In this document: one piece after another, positions 56,859 through 64,000 of the stretch
How the letters are laid out: every line of letters begins with the position of its first letter
Numbering within the stretch: the stretch's first letter is position 1
Origin: Bacteroidia bacterium
GTDB taxonomy: Bacteria > Bacteroidota > Bacteroidia > Bacteroidales > Marinilabiliaceae
Reading direction: 5' to 3'
DNA: 64,000 nucleotides
Assembly (NCBI GenBank): GCA_030526155.1
Contig: JAUNDI010000001.1
Location: forward strand, 62,001 to 126,000
Made by a program: the position numbers and the translations under genes
The notes under the pieces: generated by a model
Seen by the model: the letters and a program-made list of their open reading frames with translations, nothing else
Databases searched by the model: none
Told to the model about the DNA's origin: nothing

Positions 56859-57791
56859 ATGAGAAACTTTAAGACACTTACTATAGCAGCATTGGCATTG
56901 CTTTCAAATGCATCTTTCGCACAAAATACCATTACTATTAAGGCTAGCAAGGCCGTAAAACCTCTCGTGGAGTCATGGGCTAAGGCATACAATAACGCTC
57001 ACCCAGATGTTCAGGTAGTATTCGTTAAGAATAATGAGTCGGCCGACCTCTCATACGTCAGCAGTCGTCAAGACGACTACTCCGTTGCCTATGTAGGACG
57101 TTATGCCCTTCTTCCTGTTACCTCAAATAATAATCCTCTTCTTTCTGACCTCAACAAACGCTCATGGGGCAAGGGTGATATTAAGAAGCTCTATTTTGCT
57201 GATGCCGAAGAGGCATATGACGAGGAGGATAGCGAGGCTAACGAGGGTAAGGCTGGTAGATTGCGCAAGCAACTCAATGTATACTCTAGCTCGTCTTCCA
57301 ATAGCTACTCCGCTACATTCGCCCAGTTCTTCGGCTTCTCGGCAGGCGAGATACGTGGTAATAAGATAGCTGGCGACGACCTCTTTCTCCTCAGTGCTAT
57401 CAATCGCGACCAGGCAAGCATCACATTCAATTCTATTGCAAATATTTTCGATACCAACACACGTGCCATTAAGCAAAATATAGCACTCCTACCCCTCAAC
57501 CTTCGCAAAGAGACAAATGTTGTCCTCGAGTCGGGCAACCTCGATGAGCTCCTAGCCATTCTTGAGACAGCCTCATCTGATCTCATTCCAGTAGAGGAGT
57601 TCGGCTTTGCCTATGATACACACAATACCCTCGCACAAGCATTCCTCGCATGGGTAGTCTCTGAAGGTCAAAACTACAACCACGCCAATGGTTTCCTCCA
57701 GCTCACAGAAAAAGAGGCTACTATACAATTAGCAACTATCAAAGGTAACAACGCCACTAACGCTATCACCACAGACATCGCAAGAAGATAA
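56859..57791 (+). CDS. PstS-like periplasmic substrate-binding protein
   Basis: A 310-residue exported protein (signal peptide ALALLSNASFAQ) with the fold signature of phosphate-type periplasmic binding proteins (ITIKASKAVKPLVESWAKAYNNAHPDVQV near the start, cut here into the usual first strand and helix). A Ser-rich segment (YSSSSSNSYS, about 147-156) lies where the family contacts its oxyanion. A very acidic insertion (AEEAYDEEDSEANEG) precedes it. No permease or ATPase genes are near, so it is an orphan binding protein. It has its own promoter. Confidence 0.7.
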   Translation: MRNFKTLTIAALALLSNASFAQNTITIKASKAVKPLVESWAKAYNNAHPDVQVVFVKNNESADLSYVSSRQDDYSVAYVGRYALLPVTSNNNPLLSDLNKRSWGKGDIKKLYFADAEEAYDEEDSEANEGKAGRLRKQLNVYSSSSSNSYSATFAQFFGFSAGEIRGNKIAGDDLFLLSAINRDQASITFNSIANIFDTNTRAIKQNIALLPLNLRKETNVVLESGNLDELLAILETASSDLIPVEEFGFAYDTHNTLAQAFLAWVVSEGQNYNHANGFLQLTEKEATIQLATIKGNNATNAITTDIARR

Positions 57792-57828
57792 AGTCACCCA
57801 CACATATTGTCTTTATTCTAAATGTACT

Positions 57829-57850
57829 GAGCCTTTTCATGAAAAGGCTC
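57829..57850. repeat. 22-bp perfect palindrome, copy 1
   Basis: Arms GAGCCTTTTCA and its exact reverse complement meet without a loop at TCATGA. The same 22 bp recur at 58326-58347. This copy lies between the PstS-like gene and the ridA promoter and has no T-run after it. Confidence 0.75.
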
Positions 57851-57870
57851 TACTTGTTCCCATTATTTCT

Positions 57871-57878
57871 TACATTTG
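57871..57878 (+). promoter_or_regulatory. -7 element TACATTTG for ridA
   Basis: TACATTTG matches TAnnTTTG; the leader to the ATG at 57900 is about 15-20 nt. No good -33 was seen. Confidence 0.6.
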
Positions 57879-57899
57879 TAAAAACAAAACATCTTCAAT

Positions 57900-58298
57900 A
57901 TGAAAAAACAAATCATCTCCACCCCATCAGCTCCTGCTGCTATCGGACCATATAGTCAGGCCATTCTTGTTACAGCCGATTCTGGCGAACAGACACTCTA
58001 TGCATCTGGTCAGATTGCCATCGACCCATCCACAGGCAACTTTGTAGATGGCGATATCGTGGCCCAGACACAACAGGTCCTCAACAACGTCTCGGCCATC
58101 CTCGCAGCTGCTGGTATGGACTTCTCCAACGTTGTCAAAACCACATGTATGTTATCAGACATAGCAGAATTCTCTGCCTTCAATGAAATCTACGGCTCCA
58201 AATTTCCAGCAGGTGCTGCTCCAGCACGTTCTACATTCCAAGTAGCAGCTCTACCCAAAGGAGCAAAAGTAGAGGTAGAGATTATTGCCGTTAAATAA
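57900..58298 (+). CDS. ridA: RidA-family enamine/imine deaminase
   Basis: A 132-residue cytoplasmic protein of the YjgF/YER057c/UK114 family that hydrolyses reactive 2-aminoacrylate and related imines from PLP enzymes. Landmarks are APAAIGPYSQAI at the N terminus, YASGQIAIDP, VVKTTCMLSDIAEF, and the active-site Arg in PARSTFQVAALPKGAKVEVE. It is monocistronic, flanked on both sides by the same palindrome. Confidence 0.95.
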   Translation: MKKQIISTPSAPAAIGPYSQAILVTADSGEQTLYASGQIAIDPSTGNFVDGDIVAQTQQVLNNVSAILAAAGMDFSNVVKTTCMLSDIAEFSAFNEIYGSKFPAGAAPARSTFQVAALPKGAKVEVEIIAVK

Positions 58299-58322
58299 GG
58301 ATTCCCCACTATACCATACGTT

Positions 58323-58356
58323 GTAGAGCCTTTTCATGAAAAGGCTCTACGTTTTT
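58323..58356 (+). terminator. Terminator of ridA; palindrome copy 2
   Basis: A 28-bp perfect palindrome (outer arms GTAGAGCC / GGCTCTAC around the same core as at 57829) is followed by GTTTTT, 24 bases after the ridA stop. Confidence 0.8.
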
Positions 58357-58485
58357 ATATACCTCTATGAAGATAACCCATCACCCCCTTTCGGCTGTCA
58401 CAGCCTTGGCAGACTAAGTTGAGAAGTATTAAAGATGTGGGTGGGGAATATTAATAATATAAATAAATATATAGAAGAGATTTGT

Positions 58486-58558
58486 AGCGGCTGGTTATAG
58501 CGAGGGTATAGCGAGGGTAGAGCGAGGTGTAAGGGAGAAATTGATAATATATTTTTAG
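58486..58558 (+). repeat. Dispersed 11-bp-unit repeat, copy 3
   Basis: Units ttatagcgagg, gtatagcgagg, gtagagcgagg, tgtaagggaga follow gtagcggctgg and precede ttgataat and tttttagga. More diverged than copies 1 and 2, but the unit length and order are the same. Like copy 2, it lies between convergent genes. Confidence 0.65.
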
Positions 58559-58583
58559 GAGAGGAGGGTAGGAATGTGGTGGA

Positions 58584-58618
58584 TAAAAAGAGGGCGTACT
58601 TTGGAGAGGTACGCCCTT
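58584..58618 (-). terminator. Rho-independent terminator of the DUF5362 gene
   Basis: Read on the minus strand, AGGGCGTAC pairs with GTACGCCCT around a short loop and is followed by CTTTTT. It lies 17 bases after the stop codon. Confidence 0.75.
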
Positions 58619-58634
58619 GTGAGTTAGTATTATG

Positions 58635-59033
58635 TTAGAAAGGTTTCATGTTCATCATGAACATGCTACCGAATAGGAATATCACGATGTAGAGAGAGAT
58701 TACTATGATTGTAAGTATGCCTAAAAATTTAAGTAGAGAGTGTAGGTTGTCTGCTGCGCTCTCTAGGCTATCTTGGGAAGCCTCTTTAAGAGCCTTGCGC
58801 GTATGACAAATGATGTTGAAGCACTTTATGATAGGGTATACGTATAGACCAACAAGTATAAGGTACGCAATACCCAGGATAGTTGTTTGTGGAATTCCTG
58901 AAGCGATTAGGATGAGAGCTGCTATAAGGAGGATAGCGGTAGCCACTACAGCTACGATAGTAAGGAACTTAAGCCACTTTGTAGAAGATAGTAGGTAGTT
59001 CTTAATAGTTTCTGTAATCTTTAAATTTTCCAT
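58635..59033 (-). CDS. Small membrane protein, DUF5362-like
   Basis: A 132-residue integral membrane protein with about three hydrophobic segments (FLTIVAVVATAILLIAALIL, ILGIAYLILVGLYVYPII, FLGILTIIVISLYIVIFLF). The amphipathic segment ALKEASQDSLESAADNLHSL before the last helix is typical of DUF5362 proteins of Bacteroidota. Function is unknown. It has its own promoter and terminator, so it is monocistronic. Confidence 0.75.
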   Translation of the reverse strand: MENLKITETIKNYLLSSTKWLKFLTIVAVVATAILLIAALILIASGIPQTTILGIAYLILVGLYVYPIIKCFNIICHTRKALKEASQDSLESAADNLHSLLKFLGILTIIVISLYIVIFLFGSMFMMNMKPF

Positions 59034-59054
59034 AATAATAAATTTAGTTGCTTA

Positions 59055-59084
59055 CAAAGGTAGTTAAATTATATTAAAATCAAA
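59055..59084 (-). promoter_or_regulatory. Promoter of the DUF5362 gene
   Basis: On the minus strand TTTG (59084-59081) and TACCTTTG (59062-59055) are 18 bp apart, a good -33/-7 pair. The -33 overlaps the last codons of the upstream barrel-protein gene. Confidence 0.7.
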
Positions 59085-60243
59085 ATCCCTCTTTAATGCT
59101 AAGATATATTGCATCGTCGCCGTGAGATCCGCGACCATAATCTAGGCGGATGTTCATACCAGATTTAGGGAAGACCTTAAAGCGGAGACCTAGACCCATG
59201 ACTCCGTGAATGTCCTCTAGGGATTTACGGATATTTTCGTTGGCATTACCCGCACCTCCGAATAGTACTCCACCTATACGCCAAAATAGAGGGACGCGCC
59301 ATTCTAGTTGGGAGAACCATGCGACCTCGCCTCTGTATTTAAGGTTGTGGCCTACTGCACGATTTAGGCGAGTGCCGCCGAAAGTAGATCCTAAGTGGTA
59401 AGGTGTATTTTTGTCGGACAGAGAGATATAAGCCTGACCCGCTAGGACCGTTTTTTTGATGGCACCATATTTGCGGAAGTCGATTGTTGAGGTGTAGAAA
59501 TTTGCGTGGCTATTATTGCGCCACCAGTAGTTGTATTCGATATCTAGGAGAGAGCCGGCTGTAGGCCAATCATTGTTATTACGGGAGTCTCTACGGATGC
59601 GAGCACCTATGCCTAGGGAGGAGCCGTTACTATTATATAAGTATGATTCGTGGAGGAGTTGCTCCTCGGGATTTTTGGATATTACTTCGGAGTATTTAGC
59701 GTAGTAATATCTGAGAGTTGGACCTATATCCCAGTGAGACTCGCCCAATTTGACGAGATAAGATGGGTTGGCGCAGAGAGTTTGCGTCATCATTTCCGCC
59801 ACGATACTCTTTTTGCCGCTACCCTCGCCATAGTATTCGTCTGGGAGTCGCATCCATTCTATTTTACCCACTAATGTAGTGTTGTCTGAGGGGTAGAGAT
59901 CCATATCGAATTGGATTTCCCACATTTTTTTAGTTGATACGAGGAGACCCATGACGATAGACGACTGGCGGTCGCCCCGAGAGTTAGCCTGCATGATAGG
60001 CATGAGTCCCAGTTCTAGACCCGTTCGATGACCATAAGATGCAGCAGGGTATATGGCGAAAGAGAAGCGAGAAGAATCTGGAGCGTAGGTAACGTAATCC
60101 AGGATACGCTCGGCGAGGCCTATAGCCCTTTCGAATAGATTTGTTTTCGACGAGTCGGGATTAGAGAAATAGCAATCCCTGCCATGAACCTCGACCATGG
60201 TCAAGGCACATAGCAGGGAGAGAAATATTTGTCGGATATTCAT
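59080..60243 (-). CDS. Omp85/BamA-TamA-type outer-membrane barrel without POTRA domains
   Basis: A 387-residue exported protein (signal peptide IFLSLLCALTMVEVHG) with a C-terminal surface-antigen barrel. RRDSRNNNDWPTAGSLLDIEY matches the family's D-R-D...P..G strand, and the closing GLRFKVFPKSGMNIRLDYGRG is also typical. The N-terminal 60 residues are too short for a POTRA domain. Function is unknown; it could be a small passive barrel or a lipid/protein export pore. It begins 6 bases after miaB and may be cotranscribed with it. Confidence 0.8.
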   Translation of the reverse strand: MNIRQIFLSLLCALTMVEVHGRDCYFSNPDSSKTNLFERAIGLAERILDYVTYAPDSSRFSFAIYPAASYGHRTGLELGLMPIMQANSRGDRQSSIVMGLLVSTKKMWEIQFDMDLYPSDNTTLVGKIEWMRLPDEYYGEGSGKKSIVAEMMTQTLCANPSYLVKLGESHWDIGPTLRYYYAKYSEVISKNPEEQLLHESYLYNSNGSSLGIGARIRRDSRNNNDWPTAGSLLDIEYNYWWRNNSHANFYTSTIDFRKYGAIKKTVLAGQAYISLSDKNTPYHLGSTFGGTRLNRAVGHNLKYRGEVAWFSQLEWRVPLFWRIGGVLFGGAGNANENIRKSLEDIHGVMGLGLRFKVFPKSGMNIRLDYGRGSHGDDAIYLSIKEGF

Positions 60244-60249
60244 TTTGGG

Positions 60250-61581
60250 TTATTCAATCTCCTTAGCGAGTAGGGTAGCCTGAGTAGCATCGTAGACACG
60301 AACGCGAACTAAGTCGCCCTTCTTATGATCCCCAGCAGGGAATACTACAGCCTTATTTTGGGAGGTACGACCCATGAGGTCGTCCTTAGAGCGCTTAGAG
60401 AAGCCCTCTACGAGGACCTCGAACTCCTTGCCAATATCGCGCTTATTGCTCTCGAGGGAGAGAGTATTTTGGAGATCTATTAACTCTTTGAGGCGTCTAC
60501 CCTTAGTTTCTGGAGAGACATTATCTGGAAGGTTTTTAGCAGCGTATGTACCTGGGCGTTCAGAGTATTGGAACATAAAAGCAGAATCGTAGCCCACCCA
60601 CTTCATGAGGTCGAGGGTCATTTGGTGATCCTCCTCCGTCTCTGAGTGGAAGCCGCAGAATACGTCGGTAGTAATACCGCAATCAGGGAGGATGCGGCGG
60701 ATAGCATTTATTCTATCCTTGTACCAATCGGCGGTATATTTACGATTCATAAGTTTAAGTATTCTATCTGAGCCAGATTGGAGAGGGAGGTGGATATGGC
60801 GGCAAAGATTCTTGTGGGAGGCGATAACCTCTAGAGTCTCGTCGGACATATCCTTAGGGTTAGAAGTTGTGAAACGGATACGCATATCAGGGAAAGAGTC
60901 CGCTACGAGAGCCAATAAGCCAGGGAAGAGGAGGTTCTTGTTGTTGTCGGCCTCGCAAACGTAGTTGTACGAGTTGACATTTTGGCCTAAGAGAGTTACC
61001 TCCTTGTAGCCACGAGATTGGAGATCGCGTATCTCATTAAGAATGCTTTCTGGTTCGCGGCTACGTTCGCGACCGCGAGTATAAGGTACTATGCAGTAAG
61101 AGCAGAAGTTGTTACAACCACGCATGATGCTTACGAAAGCAGATATGTTGCCCATAGAGAGGCGGCGTGGAAGGATAGATTTGTATGTCTCTGTAGTAGA
61201 GAGTTGGACATTGATAGCCTTTTCGCCGGTTTCTGCTGCCATGATGAGGTTAGGCATATCCATGTAGCTATCAGGGCCGGCTACGAGGTTGACTCCATTT
61301 TCGAAGAGAGTTTGTTGGGTGCGCTCTGCCATGCAACCTATTACACCCAAGATGAGGTTAGGCTTTTCGTTGCGTAGGGCGGAGAGTTCACGGAGGCGGC
61401 CGAGGACGCGTTGTTCGGCATTATCGCGAATACTACAAGTATTAAGGAGAATTGCGTCGGCCTTTTTTGCGTCATCAGTCATATCGTAGCCTACGGTTTG
61501 CATAACTGCGGCTACTACTTCGGTGTCTGCCACGTTCATTTGGCAGCCATAAGTTTCTATGTATAGGAGTTTGCTATCCAT
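60250..61581 (-). CDS. miaB: tRNA-2-methylthio-N6-isopentenyladenosine37 synthase MiaB
   Basis: Radical-SAM methylthiotransferase acting on i6A37 of tRNAs reading U-starting codons; 443 residues. The N-terminal UPF0004 domain provides cysteines in TYGCQMNVADTE, NTCSIRDNAE and GCMAER. The radical SAM cluster is CNNFCSYC followed by IVPYTRGRERSR. A C-terminal TRAM domain ends the protein (GDLVRVRVYDATQATLLAKE). The promoter lies 19 nt upstream. Confidence 0.96.
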   Translation of the reverse strand: MDSKLLYIETYGCQMNVADTEVVAAVMQTVGYDMTDDAKKADAILLNTCSIRDNAEQRVLGRLRELSALRNEKPNLILGVIGCMAERTQQTLFENGVNLVAGPDSYMDMPNLIMAAETGEKAINVQLSTTETYKSILPRRLSMGNISAFVSIMRGCNNFCSYCIVPYTRGRERSREPESILNEIRDLQSRGYKEVTLLGQNVNSYNYVCEADNNKNLLFPGLLALVADSFPDMRIRFTTSNPKDMSDETLEVIASHKNLCRHIHLPLQSGSDRILKLMNRKYTADWYKDRINAIRRILPDCGITTDVFCGFHSETEEDHQMTLDLMKWVGYDSAFMFQYSERPGTYAAKNLPDNVSPETKGRRLKELIDLQNTLSLESNKRDIGKEFEVLVEGFSKRSKDDLMGRTSQNKAVVFPAGDHKKGDLVRVRVYDATQATLLAKEIE

Positions 61582-61600
61582 TGTTGAAAATGTTATGGTG

Positions 61601-61608
61601 CAAAGGTA
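61601..61608 (-). promoter_or_regulatory. -7 element TACCTTTG for miaB
   Basis: Minus-strand TACCTTTG, a perfect TAnnTTTG match, lies 19 nt before the miaB ATG. No clear -33 was seen. Confidence 0.65.
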
Positions 61609-61688
61609 TAAAAAATAGGTGAAACTCGTATTTTTAGTTAATCAATGTATAAAGATTGATTTTTTTAGGGGGTACAATAAAAAATAGG

Positions 61689-61696
61689 TATATTTG
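61689..61696 (+). promoter_or_regulatory. -7 element TATATTTG for carB
   Basis: TATATTTG, followed by GCAC, sits 39 nt before the carB ATG. It implies carB can be transcribed apart from carA. Confidence 0.6.
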
Positions 61697-61735
61697 CACA
61701 ATTTTTGGACTTTGAAATAATCCCACATTTAATAT

Positions 61736-64000
61736 ATGAAAAATAAACTCAACAAGGTACTAGTCTTAGGCTCGGGTGCACTGAAAATCGGTCAGGCAGG
61801 AGAGTTTGACTATTCAGGATCTCAAGCGCTCAAGGCGTTGCGCGAAGAGGGTATAAGTAGTGTTTTGGTCAATCCAAATATTGCAACTATCCAGACTTCT
61901 GAGGGTATTGCGGATAAGGTTTACTTTCAGCCTGTCAATGCCCATTTCGTAACAGAGATTATTAAGAAGGAGAGACCTGATGGTATCTTGCTAGCATTTG
62001 GTGGTCAGACAGCATTGAACTGCGGTACTGAGCTCTATTTGAATGGTACATTAAAAGAATATGGTGTACAGGTATTGGGTACATCAGTAGATGCTATCAT
62101 GTACACAGAGGACCGTGACCTCTTTGTAAAGAAGCTAGATGAGATTGCGTTGAAGACTCCAGTAAGTCAGGCTTGTGAGAATATGGAGGATGCTCTTGCT
62201 GCTGCGCACAAGATAGGCTTCCCTATTATGATACGTTCGGCCTATGCCCTTGGTGGTTTAGGTTCGGGCATTTGTCCTGACGAGAAGACCTTCAAGGAGC
62301 TTGCAGAGAGTGCATTTACCTTTGCTCCACAGGTGTTGGTAGAGGAGTCGCTCAAGGGATGGAAAGAGATAGAGTTTGAGTGTATTAGAGATGCTAACGA
62401 CCACTGTTTTACAGTAGCGTCTATGGAGAACTTTGACCCACTAGGTATTCATACAGGTGAGTCGATAGTAGTAGCTCCTACATGTTCGCTTACAGAAGAG
62501 CAGGTTAAGTATTTGCAAGAGATAACAATTAAGTGTGTACGTCACCTTGGTATTGTAGGTGAGTGTAATATTCAGTATGCATTTAACGCAGAGACAAACG
62601 ACTACCGTATTATTGAGGTAAATGCGCGTTTGTCGCGTTCGTCGGCACTTGCATCTAAGGCTACAGGTTATCCATTGGCATTTGTTGCAGCAAAGATAGC
62701 CCTTGGTTATACACTAGACCAAATAGGTGAGATGGGTACACCTAACTCGGCATATGTAGCGCCTAGTCTTGACTATATGATATGTAAGATTCCTAGATGG
62801 GACCTTACCAAGTTCTCCGGTGTAAGCAGACTTATTGGTTCGTCGATGAAGTCGGTAGGTGAGATTATGTCTATCGGTCGTTCATTCGAGGAGATGATTC
62901 AGAAAGGCTTGCGTATGATAGGTCAGGGTATGCACGGCTTTGTGGGTAATGACCATGTTAAGTTTGATAACCTTGATGAAGAGCTTCAGAATCCTACTGA
63001 CCTTAGAATATTTGCTATTGCACAGGCTCTTGAAGAGGGGTATACAACAAAGCGTATTGAGGAGTTGACAAAGATTGATGTTTGGTTCCTCGATAGACTT
63101 AAGAATATTGTAGATATTGAGCACAAGCTACAATCGTATAATAAACTTGAGGAGTTGCCAGATGCACTTTTGAAAGAGGCTAAGGTAGCAGGCTTCTCTG
63201 ACTTCCAGATTGCTCGTTTTGTATTGAAAGATGCGGAGGGTAATATGGAGAAGAAGAACCTTGAGGTAAGAAAGTATCGTAAGGCTAAAGGTATTGTTCC
63301 AGCTGTTAAGCGTATTAATACTGTAGCAAGTGAGCATCCAGAGTTGACAAATTACCTATATGTGACATATGCGGTAGAGGGTCATGATATTGAGTATTAC
63401 AAGAATGAGAAATCGGTAGTAGTACTTGGTTCGGGTGCTTATCGTATTGGTTCATCTGTAGAGTTTGACTGGTGTTCGGTTAATGCTATTAATACAGCAC
63501 GCAAGCAAGGTTATAAGGCGATTATGATCAACTATAACCCAGAGACAGTATCTACAGACTACGATATGTGCGATCGCTTGTATTTTGATGAGTTGTCATT
63601 AGAGCGAGTACTTGACGTTATAGATTTGGAGATGCCTAAGGGTGTAATAGTATCAGTAGGCGGTCAGATTCCAAATAATCTTGCTATGAAGCTCCATCGT
63701 AGAGGCGTGCCAGTACTTGGTACTAGCCCGCTTGACATCGATAGAGCAGAGAATAGAGACAAGTTCTCCGCTATGCTTGACAAGCTTGGTATTGATCAGC
63801 CAGCATGGAGAGCCTTGACATCTATGGAAGATATCAAGACATTTATTGATCAAGTGGGATATCCAGTATTGGTTAGACCATCATACGTGCTATCAGGTGC
63901 TGCGATGAATGTTTGTTATGACAATGAGCAGCTCGAGCGCTTCTTGAAGATGGCTACAGAGGTATCGAAAGAGTTCCCTGTTGTGGTATCGCAATTCATG
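61736..64000 (+). CDS. carB: Carbamoyl-phosphate synthase large subunit, 3'-truncated by window edge
   Basis: Makes carbamoyl phosphate for pyrimidines and arginine from bicarbonate, ammonia and two ATP. The frame is open from the ATG at 61736 to the window end, giving 755 of about 1,070 residues. The first ATP-grasp half begins KVLVLGSGALKIGQAGEFDYSGSQA and contains FGGQTALNCG, LGGLGSG and IEVNARLSRSSALASKATGYPLA. The linker and the start of the second half follow (VVLGSGAYRIGSSVEFDWC, then SVGGQIPNNLA). The KIGQAGEFD and FGGQTALNCG forms are like those of Bacteroidota enzymes. No carA is visible upstream; miaB is divergent. Confidence 0.96.
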   Translation, partial: MKNKLNKVLVLGSGALKIGQAGEFDYSGSQALKALREEGISSVLVNPNIATIQTSEGIADKVYFQPVNAHFVTEIIKKERPDGILLAFGGQTALNCGTELYLNGTLKEYGVQVLGTSVDAIMYTEDRDLFVKKLDEIALKTPVSQACENMEDALAAAHKIGFPIMIRSAYALGGLGSGICPDEKTFKELAESAFTFAPQVLVEESLKGWKEIEFECIRDANDHCFTVASMENFDPLGIHTGESIVVAPTCSLTEEQVKYLQEITIKCVRHLGIVGECNIQYAFNAETNDYRIIEVNARLSRSSALASKATGYPLAFVAAKIALGYTLDQIGEMGTPNSAYVAPSLDYMICKIPRWDLTKFSGVSRLIGSSMKSVGEIMSIGRSFEEMIQKGLRMIGQGMHGFVGNDHVKFDNLDEELQNPTDLRIFAIAQALEEGYTTKRIEELTKIDVWFLDRLKNIVDIEHKLQSYNKLEELPDALLKEAKVAGFSDFQIARFVLKDAEGNMEKKNLEVRKYRKAKGIVPAVKRINTVASEHPELTNYLYVTYAVEGHDIEYYKNEKSVVVLGSGAYRIGSSVEFDWCSVNAINTARKQGYKAIMINYNPETVSTDYDMCDRLYFDELSLERVLDVIDLEMPKGVIVSVGGQIPNNLAMKLHRRGVPVLGTSPLDIDRAENRDKFSAMLDKLGIDQPAWRALTSMEDIKTFIDQVGYPVLVRPSYVLSGAAMNVCYDNEQLERFLKMATEVSKEFPVVVSQFM

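Larger units (their letters stand above)
58299..58634. other. Convergent intergenic region, about 340 bp
   Basis: Between ridA (+) and the DUF5362 gene (-). It contains a terminator for each gene (58323-58356 and 58584-58618) and repeat copy 3 (58486-58558). No reading frame or RNA gene was recognised. Confidence 0.7.

Overview
The window looks like a chromosomal piece of a Bacteroidales (Bacteroidota) genome. The evidence is two SusC/SusD pairs, a class III fructose-1,6-bisphosphatase, a Bacteroidota-type AMP nucleosidase, DUF4294 and DUF5362 proteins, and many promoters with the Bacteroidota -7 element TAnnTTTG (usually TACCTTTG or TAATTTTG) in place of a sigma70 -10 box. Genus cannot be fixed from the sequence alone. 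No prophage, insertion sequence or CRISPR array was seen.

Layout. 1-2.4 kb (+): the 3' part of recN and a DUF2520 protein. 2.4-18.4 kb (-): a housekeeping block of mutS, holA, AMP nucleosidase, a reduced comEC, DUF4294, nfo, a SPOR protein, a universal stress protein, ispE, a BASS transporter, a RumA/RlmD-type rRNA methyltransferase, trkH, two UDP-sugar genes (WlbA/WbpB-like and WbpD-like) and a Sel1-carbonic anhydrase fusion. 18.8-26 kb (+): an operon of two TPR/SpoIIE phosphatases, a small unknown protein, engB and a GHL10 glycoside hydrolase-like protein. Then come tRNA-Met(CAT) and, on the minus strand, a WbpE-like aminotransferase that would belong to the same sugar pathway as the two genes 9 kb away. 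27.5-30 kb (+): an NtrC-type regulator and a soluble histidine kinase.

30.4-38.9 kb (+): a polysaccharide utilisation locus (two-module surface lipoprotein, SusC, SusD, GH43), probably for arabinan. 39-44.9 kb: class III fbp (-), dnaN (+), an orphan membrane protein (+). 43.4-49.1 kb (-): an adaptor-RND-TolC efflux operon. 49.5-56.7 kb (+): a second SusC/SusD pair with an M14 metallopeptidase, suggesting peptide or protein capture. 56.9-58.3 kb (+): a PstS-like binding protein and ridA. 58.6-61.6 kb (-): DUF5362, an Omp85-type barrel and miaB. 61.7 kb to the end (+): the 5' part of carB.

The least explained structures are (i) a roughly 75-bp intergenic repeat, present three times, built on four 11-bp units, (ii) a palindrome repeated on both sides of ridA, (iii) the paired SpoIIE phosphatases, one of which has Arg in place of the Gly of its metal-site motif, and (iv) -7 elements lying 5-7 nt from the start codons of trkH and the NtrC-like gene, which predict leaderless mRNAs.
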